From positions 62,001-126,000 of the forward strand of contig JAUIRK010000165.1 in NCBI GenBank assembly GCA_030549495.1: a DNA stretch of 64,000 nt, given 5' to 3'. The notes beneath the pieces were generated by a model. It did no database searches. It was not told the origin of the DNA and saw only the letters and a list, made by a program, of their open reading frames with translations. Source of the stretch: Nectonema munidae (lineage: Eukaryota > Nematomorpha > Nectonematoida > Nectonematidae). Position numbers and translations under genes: made by a program. This document shows positions 1-11,760 of this stretch, in pieces; the first letter of the stretch is position 1, and every line of letters begins with the position of its first letter.

Positions 1-3000
1 AAAAATTTAAACGAGATATTTTAGACTTAAATAGGAATGTAATAATTCTTTGCTAGACATTTAATTCTAATTTTGCATTCCTATATACTGTATGATTAAG
101 TTTTGGGCGTTTTGAAATTTTGAGGGGCGGCAAAATTAGCTACCTGGCGGGAGCTATTAAAGATAGGTGCGTCACTAGAACCACCTAAGCAACTTGAGGC
201 CTGATCCAAAAAATATTGCCTGTATAAAAATGTGCATTGAGTGCTATCAATTCGTCTATAACGAATTACTCATGAGCTATATTCAACAAAGTGAACAGTT
301 TTATGCATGATTCGCTAAAAGATTCGTGTAAGAATAACGTTACACGCAGAGTTGGGTCTTTTTCAAAGTCCATAGATATACACATTGAATCTAAAACAAA
401 TCTAGCTTTCGCTGGTCCAGGGACAATTCGACCTTTGGAAGAGACAGAATTGACCTGCTTCCAAATGTATCTCTGATGATACACTTGAGTGAATACCGTG
501 AATGCGATTACCGAGTTATACTCTTTAACTCTAGAAAAAACAGAATCATCTTTTTTTTGAAAATCGGAATCGTGCAAATTTTTATATCTTTCCTTCATTA
601 GTTAAAATTACAGGTATGCAAATTAAAGTTTACAATGAGCTTTTTTAGATCCTAATTCATGTCTTGGCAGCTTTGGGTTCTAGAGAATCTAGCTTTGATT
701 CCTGATTTCATCTAGTCTTATCTAACTTGTTTTATGAGTTAGCATATATATTTTCAAAATTATTTCACAATGAACTTTTTCACCTTTTGCGTTATGTTTT
801 GAACGCATAAAAAAGGCGCGTCCTATAACTCCGTTTCGTGTAATGTATAGTCGCTCCTAGTTGAAAAGGAATATTTGTATGAAAAGGGTGCTATTTATGT
901 TTTCGTTTTGCAGGCACAAGCAAGGTAGGCTTGTCGTATATAACAGAATGCACACTTGCGCAATATCACGAATTAAATGCAAATGTATTCGCGTGCAGAG
1001 CACAATAATATGATTCTGTTGACACAACGCATTTCCCAACGCTTCCCCTGACCCATTTATTGATAGCCTCCTTTTTGCAAGTCCTTTGCAACTACCAGAA
1101 TCCCTATTCTCCTGACGTCAAATGCATATACACGATAACGTGTACAAGAACTCATCAATGCATTTTTGTGCTTACATCTATCTGTGAATTTGCATCCACT
1201 TCTAAGCGAACCATCTTCACTCCCTGAGATTGCGTTGGAACTTCAGTCGGAAACACGAAATTTTGTCGACAACTATAATACTTAAATGTTCTAAATTTTA
1301 TGTACATAAATCTACCGTTTCATGGACAATTCACCCCAAGGCATCAGAGGCAGAATTGGCCTGTTTCCATATTAACCGTAGCTAGTTAGTTAATTTATTT
1401 AGAACTTTTAAAGTATTAATACTTATTTAACTTAATAATTCAGCAAGGCCAAATATTGTCCTAAGAAGTTATAAAAATTGACCTCAAAAATAATTTCATC
1501 AATCACTCCTTTTTATTCACATATTTGTGAAAATTACGTAACACAAACTGTTTTCATCCTTTAAATTTTTACCTTTTTCCATTAAAAAATTCTCTGCATT
1601 TTGCTTCCTTTGCCAGTAAATTTTATAAAAATTATATATACCAAAAACTTATTTATAAAACAACAGAAGTGAAACATTTTCAATGCGTATCTAAATAAAC
1701 ATAAAATCATTTTTTTGACCAAATGAAAAATCATTGACTTTTTTAGGTAAATAATTGATTTGCTCAAAATACGATTGATATCATTTGTTTGGTAAAAATA
1801 CTCTTCTTTTCAATGTATTTATATAATTTTGTAATGAATAAAAAAGTATCTGCTCTTGAGTAGCTCATTTTATCATAGTTTGGTCGTTTATAAACGTAGC
1901 ACATCTATTGAGTCAAAATTCATACTTACGAAAGAATCTTTTTCCCTCGGATCCGCATATCAGCGATTTTTACCGATATCTTCCCATGCTCGCTCAAACC
2001 TAAATTATTCAAAATTGCCTACTTTTGCTTTTCAAATGAGAAAAGTTTTAAATTTCCTCCTGCATGACTTATTAGTATCTAAAATGAAAGATCTGCATAA
2101 TCCGAATAAATTTTTACTACAATATCAGTTTTGAAACGCTGTAATTCTACTACTTCACACAAGTATATTTCGTTCTTCATCTTTAAACGTTCGTTGTTAG
2201 AGAGTTTGTCCTAGTCCGCTCAAACCTTATACTGGTATGTGTTTGTATTTGATGACATTATAAAATGTGGATGAAATACGTATTGGATAGAAAGCAGATA
2301 AAGTTAGTTTGTCTTTTCTACTCTTCTCTTGATCAGAAGTTTTTGAGGATCTTGCGAATGATTAGCAATACCATTCCCAAATCCTCTATCGCCATCCTTT
2401 CACAGTAAAAATAGAATAACTTTCCCACTCTATTTCATTAGCTTTTTAAACATGAAACCGATGAGCTGCGTCCTTTTACGCTTTCTGTATTTTCATGTCT
2501 TCTTATATGCGTGGCTTTATAGGATCCAATACTAAAATATTCAGTTTTCATACAACGCTTGCATTCAACATTTCATTTTTTTCTTAGAAAATGATCTATT
2601 AACATTTATTTTAAATGTTTAAAATAATTCTTTTTATATTTCAAATAAAATGTTATGCAATTCTTTATCTTGCGCCAATTGACCTTTTTGATTAAAAAAA
2701 ATTGTTCCTTCTACAATTTACAGGGTCGCAGGATCATCTGATTTTGAAGGGATAGGAATCGTTATCTAATAAAATTTAGGAGTCCAAGTTGGATTTTTTA
2801 AGTACTAAAAGTCTAAGTTGAATATGTTACTTCTGATTCCTCAACCTTGCCTGCTACTGCCCACTGTGTTTTTGTCTTTTTTATATATCCTTTATATCAA
2901 AATAATGAAAAGAGCTAACCTCATAGCTGCCAGATTTTAGGGTCTTTGGGATATTTTGTGATTGTTTAAAAATTACCATGACGAACACTTCTCTCCAGTT

Positions 3001-3570
3001 CACAAAATAATTAGTATTTTTTGTGCAAATTTGCCCAAGACAACTCATTTCAGCTTTTATTATTTTTCCTAAAACGCTATAAAAATAGGAAATATGAAAA
3101 TAAAATCAGTGAACAGTTGACCTTAACTGCTATATATATTATGATTCTTGCAAGAAAATGTCTTTCTAAAAATTGCGTCATATCATCTGCATTAAGTTTT
3201 AAATAATTTTACTATTACTTTTTTCAAAGATTTTGTTTATTTAGTATTTATATTATCTTTATAGATTTGATCAATTTCTATTTAAAGTCTGAAAAAAAAA
3301 TTAAAACTCGTATATGTTTTATATCTCCGTTGTCCAAATCACTAATCTCACGTCATTGGTACAAGTAACAAATTTAAGGATAAATAGAAGATAGGATATA
3401 GAAATTTAGGAACTCTGATCGTAATCTTTTTTAATTTAGCCCCTCCTAAAATCTTTTCTGGTTACGAGCTTGCGTATGAGATTAGATTTCTGAGTAATGC
3501 AGAAGCATGATATATAGCAGAGAAGAGTTCATGAGTGTATGAATGGTGCTAAATTTTATATTTCTTTCAG
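1..3570. other. AT-rich stretch without a supported gene
   Basis: No exon with convincing splice sites was found, although the missing 5' exons of the claudin-like gene should lie here or further left. Around 105-178 the bases resemble the right end of a decayed hAT element (GC-rich run, then GTGCGTCACTAG). Two diverged copies of a short repeat lie at 385-467 and 1290-1374 and are listed separately. Otherwise only low-complexity AT-rich DNA is visible. Confidence 0.5.
266..598 (-). other. Open frame of 110 codons over a dispersed repeat
   Basis: This minus-strand frame is open for 110 codons and starts with ATG, but I recognise no domain. Its middle (419-467) is about 80% identical to 1324-1374, in the same orientation. 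There the corresponding minus-strand reading IWKQ-NS-S is kept for some residues and then hits a stop. That makes a transposon-derived or duplicated sequence more likely than a host gene. No splice sites or polyadenylation signal stand out. Function unknown. Confidence 0.2.
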
Positions 3571-4420
3571 GGTATTTCGTTGCAACGCAGGTCTTCATGT
3601 CTTTCGGAATCTTTTTTCTCTTTCTAGCAACACTCCTCCTTGCTCCCTTTTATATGCGCCTTTTTGACTTGGAAGCAGAACTCAAAGCCCTTCTCATCTT
3701 GTCTGCCTTCATGTTTTTATCCTGTAAGATATTTATTCCCTTTTTTTCATTTAATTGTAAATCAAATTTGAAAATATTTTATTGTATTACACAATCGTTG
3801 AAAATAATGTTTCAAAAAAGTGTGCAAAGTTTATTTAAAACATTTTTATCTTTGGTCATTTAGCAGTATATTTGATATATTGGTATTTTTAACAAAAAGC
3901 TTTCGATTGCATAAAAATTAATGAAATGTTTTAAAATGTCACAATTCAGGACTGGTGGTTTTACTGCCTTTTGTATTTATCAAATGAAATCGTTCTGTGC
4001 AGGCCCAAAATTCAGTGTTTATATTTCATTGCTGAGCAAAATCCAACTCTTTTCAACCGCCAGATTTTCTAATTGATTTTTCTGTGCAAATTGCATGTAC
4101 CGATTTTGGAATGTTCACTTACAAGGTGTTCTCACTAACACAAGCTTACTGTATTTTGATGCTGTTTTTCAGTCCTCTGCAATTTTATCGGCTTGCTCAC
4201 ATTTGGAATATACGGCAACTCCAGCTACTGGCTTCCCCACTGGAAGTGGAACTATTATTCGTGGGCGTACGCGTTCGGCATCGTCGGAAACATCTTTCAA
4301 TTCGTTTCCGGAATCCTCTTCCTCCTGGACGTTCGAAACACACGCAAGTACTTGCTTGGCGAGAAGAAGCAGGAACTGCAGTTTGAATTTGCCAAAAAGT
4401 ATCAAAGTAGCGGTGTTTGA
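3571..4420 (+). CDS. Claudin/PMP22-like four-pass membrane protein, last two exons
   Basis: Two exons, 3571-3723 and 4173-4420, are joined by a GT-AG intron (3724-4172); the first is preceded by a pyrimidine-rich acceptor ending TTTCTTTCAG. Both junctions are phase 1 and the joined frame is open to TGA at 4418-4420. The visible 133 residues hold three hydrophobic segments: YFVATQVFMSFGIFF onward, ALLILSAFMFLSF into LCNFIGLLTFGIYG, and SWAYAFGIVGNIFQFVSGIL. A short extracellular loop (SSYWLPHWKWNYY) and a charged tail follow the claudin/PMP22 order for TM2 to TM4. TM1 and the loop with the W-C-C signature must be upstream and were not found. The tail ends in S-G-V, a possible class I PDZ ligand as in many claudins. 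Arthropod relatives act in septate junctions; that role here is inference. The exact subfamily is uncertain. Confidence 0.62.
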
Positions 4421-4624
4421 TCCTGGCACTCTTTCATTCTCTGCCAATCACAGCGATTCCTCCGTAACCGCTCAAAGCTCAAAACTCCTCTTCGGCTCCA
4501 TACTCAACTTTTATACCAAAGGCTTGGAAAATTGAGAGATTTTTAGTGCGTATTATCGATTTTATCAACACTTTTTACCTAGATTATTTTTTTATTTAAA
4601 CTTTTTAAAATCAAAAATGGAGTT

Positions 4625-4630
4625 AATAAA
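4625..4630 (+). other. AATAAA polyadenylation signal
   Basis: AATAAA lies about 205 bases after the stop of the claudin-like gene; a second copy is at 4739-4744. Spacing suits a short 3' UTR. Use of either site is inferred. Confidence 0.4.
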
Positions 4631-5081
4631 AGTATTAAATGATGTTCCAAAAATACTGAGTGATATTTTATGAAAAAGTGAATTTATTTTTAATATTCAC
4701 TCTTTTCTTGCATTGAATGTTTTTATCCCTTCGTGAAAAATAAAGAATGACAAATTCTGTTTTTTAATAATCATGTCTAAAGTATAACTTATATGAATCT
4801 TTCAAATCTACATCATATAAGCAGCATATTCAGTCATTTTAGAACCTACTTTTTTCATAGATCGATATGAGATGCGCATTGTGCCTTCTCGATGAAAACA
4901 CCCCACGGTACATTTACATATTATTTTTTATGACGTTAATATTGGACAAAATACTAAATTGGCTTTGTATTTTTTCTTACTTAAAAAAACAACTGTTTTT
5001 CTGGAAATAAACAGATGAAAAAAAGTTTTTAGCAAAATAAGAAGTAAAATGACACTTCAAGGATTAAAAATAGGTGTAAAG

Positions 5082-5385
5082 CATACCCGTCGCTAGACCT
5101 TGAGTAAGATCGTAGTGGTATGTAATGGCCAAGCGTGTTCAAGGGAGAAATAATTTAGTTTTTAAAAAATAATATAAATATAGCGAAATGCGTTATTACA
5201 TTTAAAATTTAAGGGATGATAGAAGTTTTATGCAGAAGTCTGCCCTTTCTTCGCCTAGGAAAATTTCTCTCCCCCACTCAGAAAAATATTTACTATTGTC
5301 ATGACTCATGAGCTATAAAAAATGTAATTTATGAGCTATAAAAAAATGTTGTCCCCTCGTTTAATTTTCTAGCTACGCACTACTG
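5082..5385. mobile_element. Possible hAT-type MITE
   Basis: The left edge reads CATACCCGTCGCTAGAC. The right edge, read on the other strand, is CAGTAGTGCGTAGCTAGA, so the ends share the GTAGCTAGA-type hAT terminus seen in clearer elements here. Candidate 8-bp flanks GGTGTAAA and GTTGTAGA match at only six positions, so the boundaries are provisional. No coding remnant is seen inside. Confidence 0.33.
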
Positions 5386-8181
5386 AGTTGTAGAACTTAT
5401 ACTTTATTTTTATATGAAAAAATTAAGAATCAACTGAAAATGAGAGGTTTTTATGCTAAGTAAATATTTTTTACATATAGTTCTAGCAATTTAATCTTGC
5501 ATGAACACTTAAGGTTTACTTATAAAAATAAAAACTTTTCTTATGCACCAGTTTTCTGAATTCTCGACAAAATCGTACAATATAAAATTCACTTCTTGAA
5601 AATCTAATCGATCAAGTTTTTTACTTTTGGGTGATTTTTATGGGAAAGAAAGAATAGAAGTTTAGTTGAAAGAAAACGTAAAAGGTTATGGAAGAAAGAA
5701 GAGATCTTGCTATAAATTAATTCAGTTTTACCGAGTTTGATCTTGGAGTTCCTTTCATAAGTAAAATTTTTTGAGAAGCAAGTACCATGACATAAAAAAG
5801 TTTTTCCATCTCGTTGCAACACAAGGATAAATTAGGCCTGCTTACGATATGAACAAAAAGTTTGCCTATTTTTATAATCAAAATAGCATTGATGAGTCTA
5901 TCGTTCACTATTTTGGCCCTCATTCTTGCAAACAGTTCATATGAGGGAAACTTATACGATTTATCTACAAACACGGGTGCATGTGCTCATCTAATGGATA
6001 GCCATATGTTATTAAAACATATCAAGGAAAATGAAATGAAAAAGATTAAAGAAATAAAACTCCTTTAGAATATAAAGTGTTGAACAATTTTATATCACTA
6101 ATAAATGATATTACAAAGAGGAATAAGAATAATTATGTCAATTATGAAACCTTTTCTTCATAATTGGCTCAAAGCGATTCCCTGTAAGATATCACTTTAA
6201 AAAGAGAGTTTATATTTTGAACTGTCTTCGTCTACAAATGGACCTCCTGATTAAATTTGATGGAGGCAAAGGAATATTCCGAGTTATTTTTGAATTAGAC
6301 TTTCTTCTTAAACCCACTCCCCCTCTGCACGTAACGCGATGGAACAAGCCACATTTCCTGCTTTTACGTAATCCGTGCACGATAATTCGTCGAATGCAAC
6401 AATTGGGTAAAAGAAAAGTGATGAATTTGGTAGCATGTGACAATTGACTAAATGTTTGTTGAAACACAATTGATCAAATGAATTGTAAAAATTTGTTTAA
6501 AATTTTCACAATTATTTTGTAATGTTAGAGTAAGTTCTTACTACTAATATTGGAGTTTGTGTTAACTGTTAGAATTAGTTTCAAAAATTAATTTTGAAGT
6601 TAGTGTTAGAGTAGAGTTGTAAATCAGTTTGTTAATTAAAAACATGTTTAATGAATTGTCACATCTACTAATTTTATGATTCACCCAAATGCCGAAGTGT
6701 CACATTCAACAAATTGTTGTAGACCCTACGTAATATACGTATTGCCCCTTACACCTGATTTCAACTGTAAATAACGTTGATTTAACTCCATTTTACACTT
6801 TTTGCGGTTTAGAAGAAGCACACAACAAAATAGGAATTTCAACTAAAAGAAGATCAAGAGTTCAAAATAAATCTAATATATATATGTTAAAATGTCCATA
6901 ATTTAATCCTCTAATATTGCACAGGAAGATTGTTCCAACACTGCCGGTTTAGCCAGTGAAATCAGAAGTTTTGGACTTTAAACAGTTTTTTTCTTTGTCA
7001 AATTATATTTATAAATAGGAAATAATTCAAATTTTGGTAAAAAGTATCAACTAATATTAATTGTAAAAATTTATTTTGCCTTTCGAACACCCAAATGTTG
7101 AAGACTAATGGTTCTTCCGATTTCTTTTTTATTACATTTTTTGCAACAATCGTTCTATGCGGATTGTGACAAGTTAAATACGATGAAGTAAATAAATTTA
7201 GTTTTCATAAAATAGAATTTTATACATTTCTGTTTGTAAGCACACAAAGCAGATAAAAAACAGTATTCTTTTGAAAATCTAGAAACTGGTTGCCAAAAAT
7301 TATTGAATTGAATCTATATTTTTATAAGTGCATGAATATATTAATTTAATTAAATCATTCATTCTGCATTGTGTATTAATATCACATTAAAATTTTTTAT
7401 AAAATAACTTGCATTAACTAGTTTATTTCTAAAAGTAGATCTCCGCGTGTGAAGATGGGTTTTCAACATTCGTAAATAAATTTGATAGGGATCATAAATT
7501 TCCAATTAAAAGTATTATATGGCGCTGCATTTATTAAAAGAACAATCTTAAAAATATGAAGGACTAAATACAGAGAGAACAGGAAAGGGTTTTTGTACAT
7601 TAAATATATATAATTATATGTTTATATTTATATAATGATAAAAATGCGCATATTGTTAGCATGAACCTTTAAATTTAAAATAGACATTTTAAAGCAGACA
7701 TTATGAAGATTAGAAACAGTCCAAATCATGTAATGAGTTTATGATAATGAGATACTAAAAAACCTTTAATTATTGTATTGATTTAATTATTAAAATCACG
7801 TTTTTCAATATAAAATAACAATAAATGATATATTGTTATTATTTTACAGATTAAGTAATATTAATACATAATGCATAAAAGTGAAAATGTAATACATTTG
7901 AAATTATTAAAAGTCCATATTTTGGTGATAAAATGTTTTTTTCTTATAGTGATGAATTGAATACATAATCTTCAAATGATCAGAGACTAGATAGCTGTAT
8001 TATCCTTGATGTACACAAATGTAAATACCATGGTACAGAATGGACAAAACATTTGTGTGATCAAAGTGAATATTTTGACATGTAGTTTTTGAAACTTGGA
8101 AACAATTCAAGTATCGTAATGAAAGTTCATTTGATGGTGAAACCATAAAACAAATTATTATAAATTCTGAGGCTAAATCTT
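5386..8181. other. AT-rich stretch, no supported gene
   Basis: Open frames at 5717-5974 (-), 5862-6068 (+) and 6210-6467 (both strands) overlap one another and show no recognised domain or splice context. The + frame at 5862 begins with a hydrophobic, signal-like stretch but lacks other support. The region 6217-6440 is less AT-rich than its surroundings and stays unexplained. Confidence 0.45.
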
Positions 8182-9045
8182 TCAAATTATGAAAGACTTA
8201 AATATAGACATATCATTTCGCTTCATATGCGGATGATAGTGGAGAAAGGATGGCGTGGGAGCAAATGCATTGGGATGATGGTGATTGCAGAAATACTGTT
8301 GATATTGTTGAGTGTTTGTGGGAACGTAAAAGAAATTTTGCTGTTGAAATGGTGTAGGCGTGTAAAACGAGTTCGGAAACTCGTTTAAACACGGATTCTT
8401 TGGTGCATTAAATATTCCGGCATTAGAAGCTCTCATTTTCGAGCTTCCTAACAAGATCACGTCGCCAGCATGGTGTTGTTGCGTTTCACTGTTTACAACA
8501 ACTTTCCTAGGCCTGCCACGCTTTTTGCCAGAAGTACTCACCCTCTTGATACAGGGTAATTTACTCTCATGATCTATGAATCCTTTTAAAGAATGGAAAA
8601 CTTGTTCACAATTATTGCATTTTAAAACTTCCCCACTCTTTAACTTTTCAAATAATTCCTTCCGTCTACTCGTATAAGAGTTCTCTTTAGTAAAGCGTCC
8701 ACACCTGTCCCTTTCCAGCCTCCAATCATTGAAAGGCTTGATCTTACTTCCTCTTTTCTTTCCATCACTACTTTGATAAAATGAAAACGTATTTTCTTCC
8801 TGCAGAATTGTTAACTTCTCTGCAATCGCCTGAGACGAAGAAAAACTTGAGAGATGCTGCCCACAGCCAATATTACAAAATACTGATCCTGCCATACTCT
8901 TGTCTAGATCGCTTGGCTCCTTCTCAAGGAGCAAGTTGTTGATCGAGTATGGCAAGGAACTATGGGCATTTTCACGCTTGAGCATGTTCTTCTCAAGTTC
9001 TCCTTCCATCCCCGCCATTGTGTCAATTTCTATTTCATCAGCGCT
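8182..9045 (-). CDS. Putative nuclear AT-hook and C2HC-finger protein, terminal exon
   Basis: A single minus-strand exon opens just after an acceptor (TATATTTTAG, AG at 9047-9046) and runs in frame through nine codons to ATG at 9018, then 278 residues to TGA. Either the ATG is the start with a short 5' UTR, or this is a terminal exon whose coding part begins upstream. Residues 24-31 (YSINNLLL) resemble the eh1 motif bound by Groucho co-repressors. C134, C137, H150 and C156 could form a C2HC zinc finger. Residues 165-172 (KKRGRPRK) are a textbook AT-hook that also serves as a nuclear signal. The C-terminal third is rich in Gln, His, Pro, Phe and Tyr, typical of disordered activation or repression regions. 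I do not recognise the family. DNA binding and transcriptional control are inferred from motifs only. Confidence 0.62.
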   Translation of the reverse strand, partial: SADEIEIDTMAGMEGELEKNMLKRENAHSSLPYSINNLLLEKEPSDLDKSMAGSVFCNIGCGQHLSSFSSSQAIAEKLTILQEENTFSFYQSSDGKKRGSKIKPFNDWRLERDRCGRFTKENSYTSRRKELFEKLKSGEVLKCNNCEQVFHSLKGFIDHESKLPCIKRVSTSGKKRGRPRKVVVNSETQQHHAGDVILLGSSKMRASNAGIFNAPKNPCLNEFPNSFYTPTPFQQQNFFYVPTNTQQYQQYFCNHHHPNAFAPTPSFLHYHPHMKRNDMSIFKSFII

Positions 9046-9285
9046 CTAAAATATAAAAATGGTAATGTTGAAAAGCAAATAGTGGCATGCACTTATTGTG
9101 AGTTGTTTGCATAATATGCATGAGCTTTGAGTAAGGAGGATTTAGGAGACTGTTTAAAATCAGAAATTAAATCAGACAAAATCTTTTTTAATGCTAATAA
9201 ACTGCATTCAAGAGAAATGATATAAAATCAAAAGAGGCATCAAGTATATTAGAAGAGTTATAAAAATAAGAGTGTACATCTAGAT

Positions 9286-9519
9286 CAGGGATACACAAAG
9301 TGGTCGAGGGTTTTCTAGGGGTAGATTATTATATACAGGTTAAAAGAGGCAGGAAAATATCGAGTCATGAAGGTTATGTATTAGTACATAGACAAATAAT
9401 ATTTTAAAGGTAAAAAAAAATTTATTCTTTTTAAATTTTCTATTAAACTTTTCTGGGGGTTGGCGAGAAAGCAAATAATCTATGAAGGGGTGACGGGTCA
9501 AAAAGTTTGAGGACCTTTC
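9286..9519. mobile_element. Short hAT MITE with ATCTAGAT target duplication
   Basis: The element starts CAGGGATACACAAAGTGG. Its right end on the other strand reads GGTCCTCAAACTTTTTGACC, a common hAT terminus. Both sides are flanked by the exact 8 bases ATCTAGAT (9278-9285 and 9520-9527). No coding remnant is visible. The outermost bases of the right end have decayed, so the last few positions are uncertain. Confidence 0.55.
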
Positions 9520-10198
9520 ATCTAGATTATAGACGAAGCGGGTGCAGACTTTAATTTTCTAAATTCGATATGTTTATTTTGTGAGTAGATTTTTATATTA
9601 CTTTTCTTATTTAAAGAAGTCTATAGACAGTAAAAACTATTTTTTGATTGATTTCGGGTTCATTTGGTATGATAATCAATTTGAACGTAAGCCATAGTTA
9701 ATCAGGGGTAATAATGTAGAGATGAATTTGAACAAGAGCACGTGCATAACTATATATATTTTTCACGAGGGCCAGAAAGTATTCTCTATAATTAAAAGCT
9801 TAAATCTTTATCCATATTGAATGAATACAGTAACTGAAGGAATTAAAATACCGTAATAGAATATACAAGTTAAGATAAAAATGTCGTGCTAAATATAATT
9901 TAAACAAAAGAAACCTTTTATTAAAGAATTCAAATTTATAGCACCTTTATTGAGAGATATAGACTTTATTTAATGAAACAGAAATGGATCGTGTTGAAGC
10001 ATTTTAAGTAATAAGTAAAACACAACAAAATATCTATTATCTGAAAAATAATATGCTTGCAAGTCTATGGATTAAAAATATCAAGATTGACTCGAATATT
10101 TGGTAGTTTTTAGACTTAATTTTTTTCTTAATAAAACTTATAAGTAGGTAAATGATTTTACTTTTAAAAGTGTCTTGTTTTTAAAATTAATTAGTTTT

Positions 10199-10665
10199 GT
10201 GTAATATTTTCGAAATTGCTATATATTAAGTTTGCATATTAAGATTGGCCTTAAATTAAAGTTTCTTGGTCACTGATAGAGTCACAAGCTTTCTAGTGTT
10301 GGCTGTACGCTTCGAGGCATTTTGCAAGAAAATATTGAAGAAAAATGTAGATGAACACTTCAACAAAATTGATATAGCCACAACAATATTTGGAATACCG
10401 TCAAAATTTCGAATGACCGCAAAGTAACTATTGAGTAAAAAACAAATAAAATGGCTGTTTCTAAGCCAAAGCGAAATTAAAAAAGTCAAAGAAAATGGCC
10501 GCTTGTAAGCTTATGAGGGCAAACATTTGTATTCTCGGTCACGGTCCGGCTTATCCGATATCGGAGTTATCAGGGTACGAGTTAACGAGTGTCTACTGTA
10601 ATTTCATTCGTCATAGGTTTATAGCAAATTTTCTTCCAAACATTTTAGACTTTCAATTTCTATTT
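10199..10665 (-). repeat. Dispersed repeat R, minus copy, interrupted by a pogo-like fragment
   Basis: Two blocks, 10199-10256 and 10601-10665, match the reverse complement of 13085-13143 and of 12790-12880. The matching blocks are about 85-90% identical by eye. Between them sits a pogo/Tigger-like fragment (10257-10598) that has no counterpart in the other copy. The pair could be the inverted ends of one ~2.95-kb element or two independent insertions of one repeat family. Confidence 0.55.
10257..10598 (-). mobile_element. Pogo/Tigger-like transposon fragment, 5' end and transposase N-terminus
   Basis: Read on the minus strand, the fragment begins at a TA (10599-10600) with CAGTAGACACTCGTTAACTC, matching the style of pogo/Tigger termini. 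About 280 bases in, a frame gives SKRTANTRKLVTLSVTKK and then stops. This resembles the N-terminal start of Tigger/CENP-B helix-turn-helix proteins (pattern KRK-LTL-K). The initiator ATG is one base out of frame with this reading, and the rest of the transposase is absent, so it is a dead 5' piece. Family assignment rests on two short signals. Confidence 0.42.
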
Positions 10666-11030
10666 AAATAACCAAATTTAGGTTTACAACTTCATACTTG
10701 CCAATTCCTAGACTCAAATTTATCTTTAAACAATTACTTTACAAACTGAATATATTTGTAGATACCAATAATATGAAGAAGTCCGCTTTTTTATGTTAGT
10801 AATCTATTTTGGTAACATTTCGTTGCTAAAATTTATAACATTTATAAATTTTAAAATTTAATTTAAAACAGCAAAGTGTATCAGTAAAGTTAATCAATCT
10901 ATCTAGCCAATTCATTTGATATCAACAAGATGTATTGATAATTGGTGAGAGGAAAGGTTAGGAAAAAACCTTCGGCTCCTCTCTTTCTTTGTAATAAATA
11001 GATCTGTGCTCTTTCATAGTGAATTTGCTT

Positions 11031-11513
11031 CTAGGGATTGCACCCCGAAGGCTTTTTTTCCCTCCCCGGGGAGCGGGGACCCTGGAGTAAATTTTTTCTC
11101 ACCCCGGGGATTCCCTGGGGAAAAAATATTCTTTTTTATCAAGAACACTAAAATTTTGAAATGATTTATTCAAAATTGTTCAAATAATAACAAATAATTG
11201 AAATCCAGAAATATCATAGTCTGTTTTTGTTTACAATTCGAATCATGATGAATTATAAATAATACATATGCTTTGAAATACACATACATAAATACCACCA
11301 CATATGAATTGTTTACAAGTTGAATCATGAATTATAAATAATACATATAGCTTTGAAATGCACATAATACATAAATACCACCATATTATCTATCAATAAT
11401 GTAAAAATGTGATTATAACTGTGAATTTAATCTTGTATTTTTTCCCTGGGAAAAAAAGAGATTTCCCCCAAGGAGGGGGAGGCTTTTATTCGGGGACGGG
11501 GTGGAATCTTAAG
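11031..11513. mobile_element. MITE-like element with GC-rich inverted ends
   Basis: The left end (11031-11130) and the reverse complement of the right end (11440-11513) share GATT-CACCCCG, CCTCC and CCC-GGGAAAAAA blocks, giving imperfect inverted ends of roughly 80 bases. The centre (11229-11392) is a tandem duplication of an ~81-bp unit. No clear target duplication was found and the superfamily is not identified. Confidence 0.4.
11229..11392. repeat. Tandem duplication of an ~81-bp unit
   Basis: Two consecutive copies start at 11229 and 11310, each opening TGTTTACAA and closing AATACCACCA. They differ by small indels and a few substitutions. They occupy the centre of the MITE-like element at 11031-11513. 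Confidence 0.7.
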
Positions 11514-11519
11514 ACCTAT

Positions 11520-11760
11520 TTTTGTCCTCCCTTTCTTGTTCTTTGGACCAATGCTCACAACTACTCGTGGAGAAAATGTCTTCCAAATCCTAGAAAACTT
11601 TCTTCTTAGGCATGGCATGAGTTGGGAAGCCCTTGTTCGTCTGTGTAAGAATGGGGTTACTTCCATAATTGCTTCAAAGCTTTGCTGAAGAATGTTAATC
11701 CGCATGTCTTATTCACTTATCTGAATAAGAAAATCTGTTATAAATGGGATGAATTTATAA
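11520..11760 (+). pseudogene. ZBED5-like hAT transposase fragment
   Basis: One frame reads TTTRGENVFQILENF and continues RHGMSW, which matches the TT-GED-F--L--F---HGISW block of ZBED5/SCAND3-type hAT transposases just before the second catalytic region. Downstream, in other frames, KNVNPHVLFTYL matches the following K-VNP-V-TTHC block. The catalytic CTDGAP motif has decayed. The fragment abuts the right end of the MITE-like element at 11031-11513 and has no identifiable ends of its own. Confidence 0.55.

Noticed and set aside
4084-4535. Overlapping open frames on both strands across the second claudin exon
   Set aside because: They share bases with the spliced, domain-bearing frame and show no features of their own.
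5862-6068. 68-codon frame with signal-peptide-like start
   Set aside because: An opposite-strand frame covers the same bases. There is no polyadenylation or splice support, and hydrophobic runs are common in AT-rich DNA.
10256-10489. 77-codon minus-strand open frame
   Set aside because: Only its last ~20 residues resemble a pogo-type N-terminus, out of frame with the likely ATG. The rest is upstream non-coding sequence.
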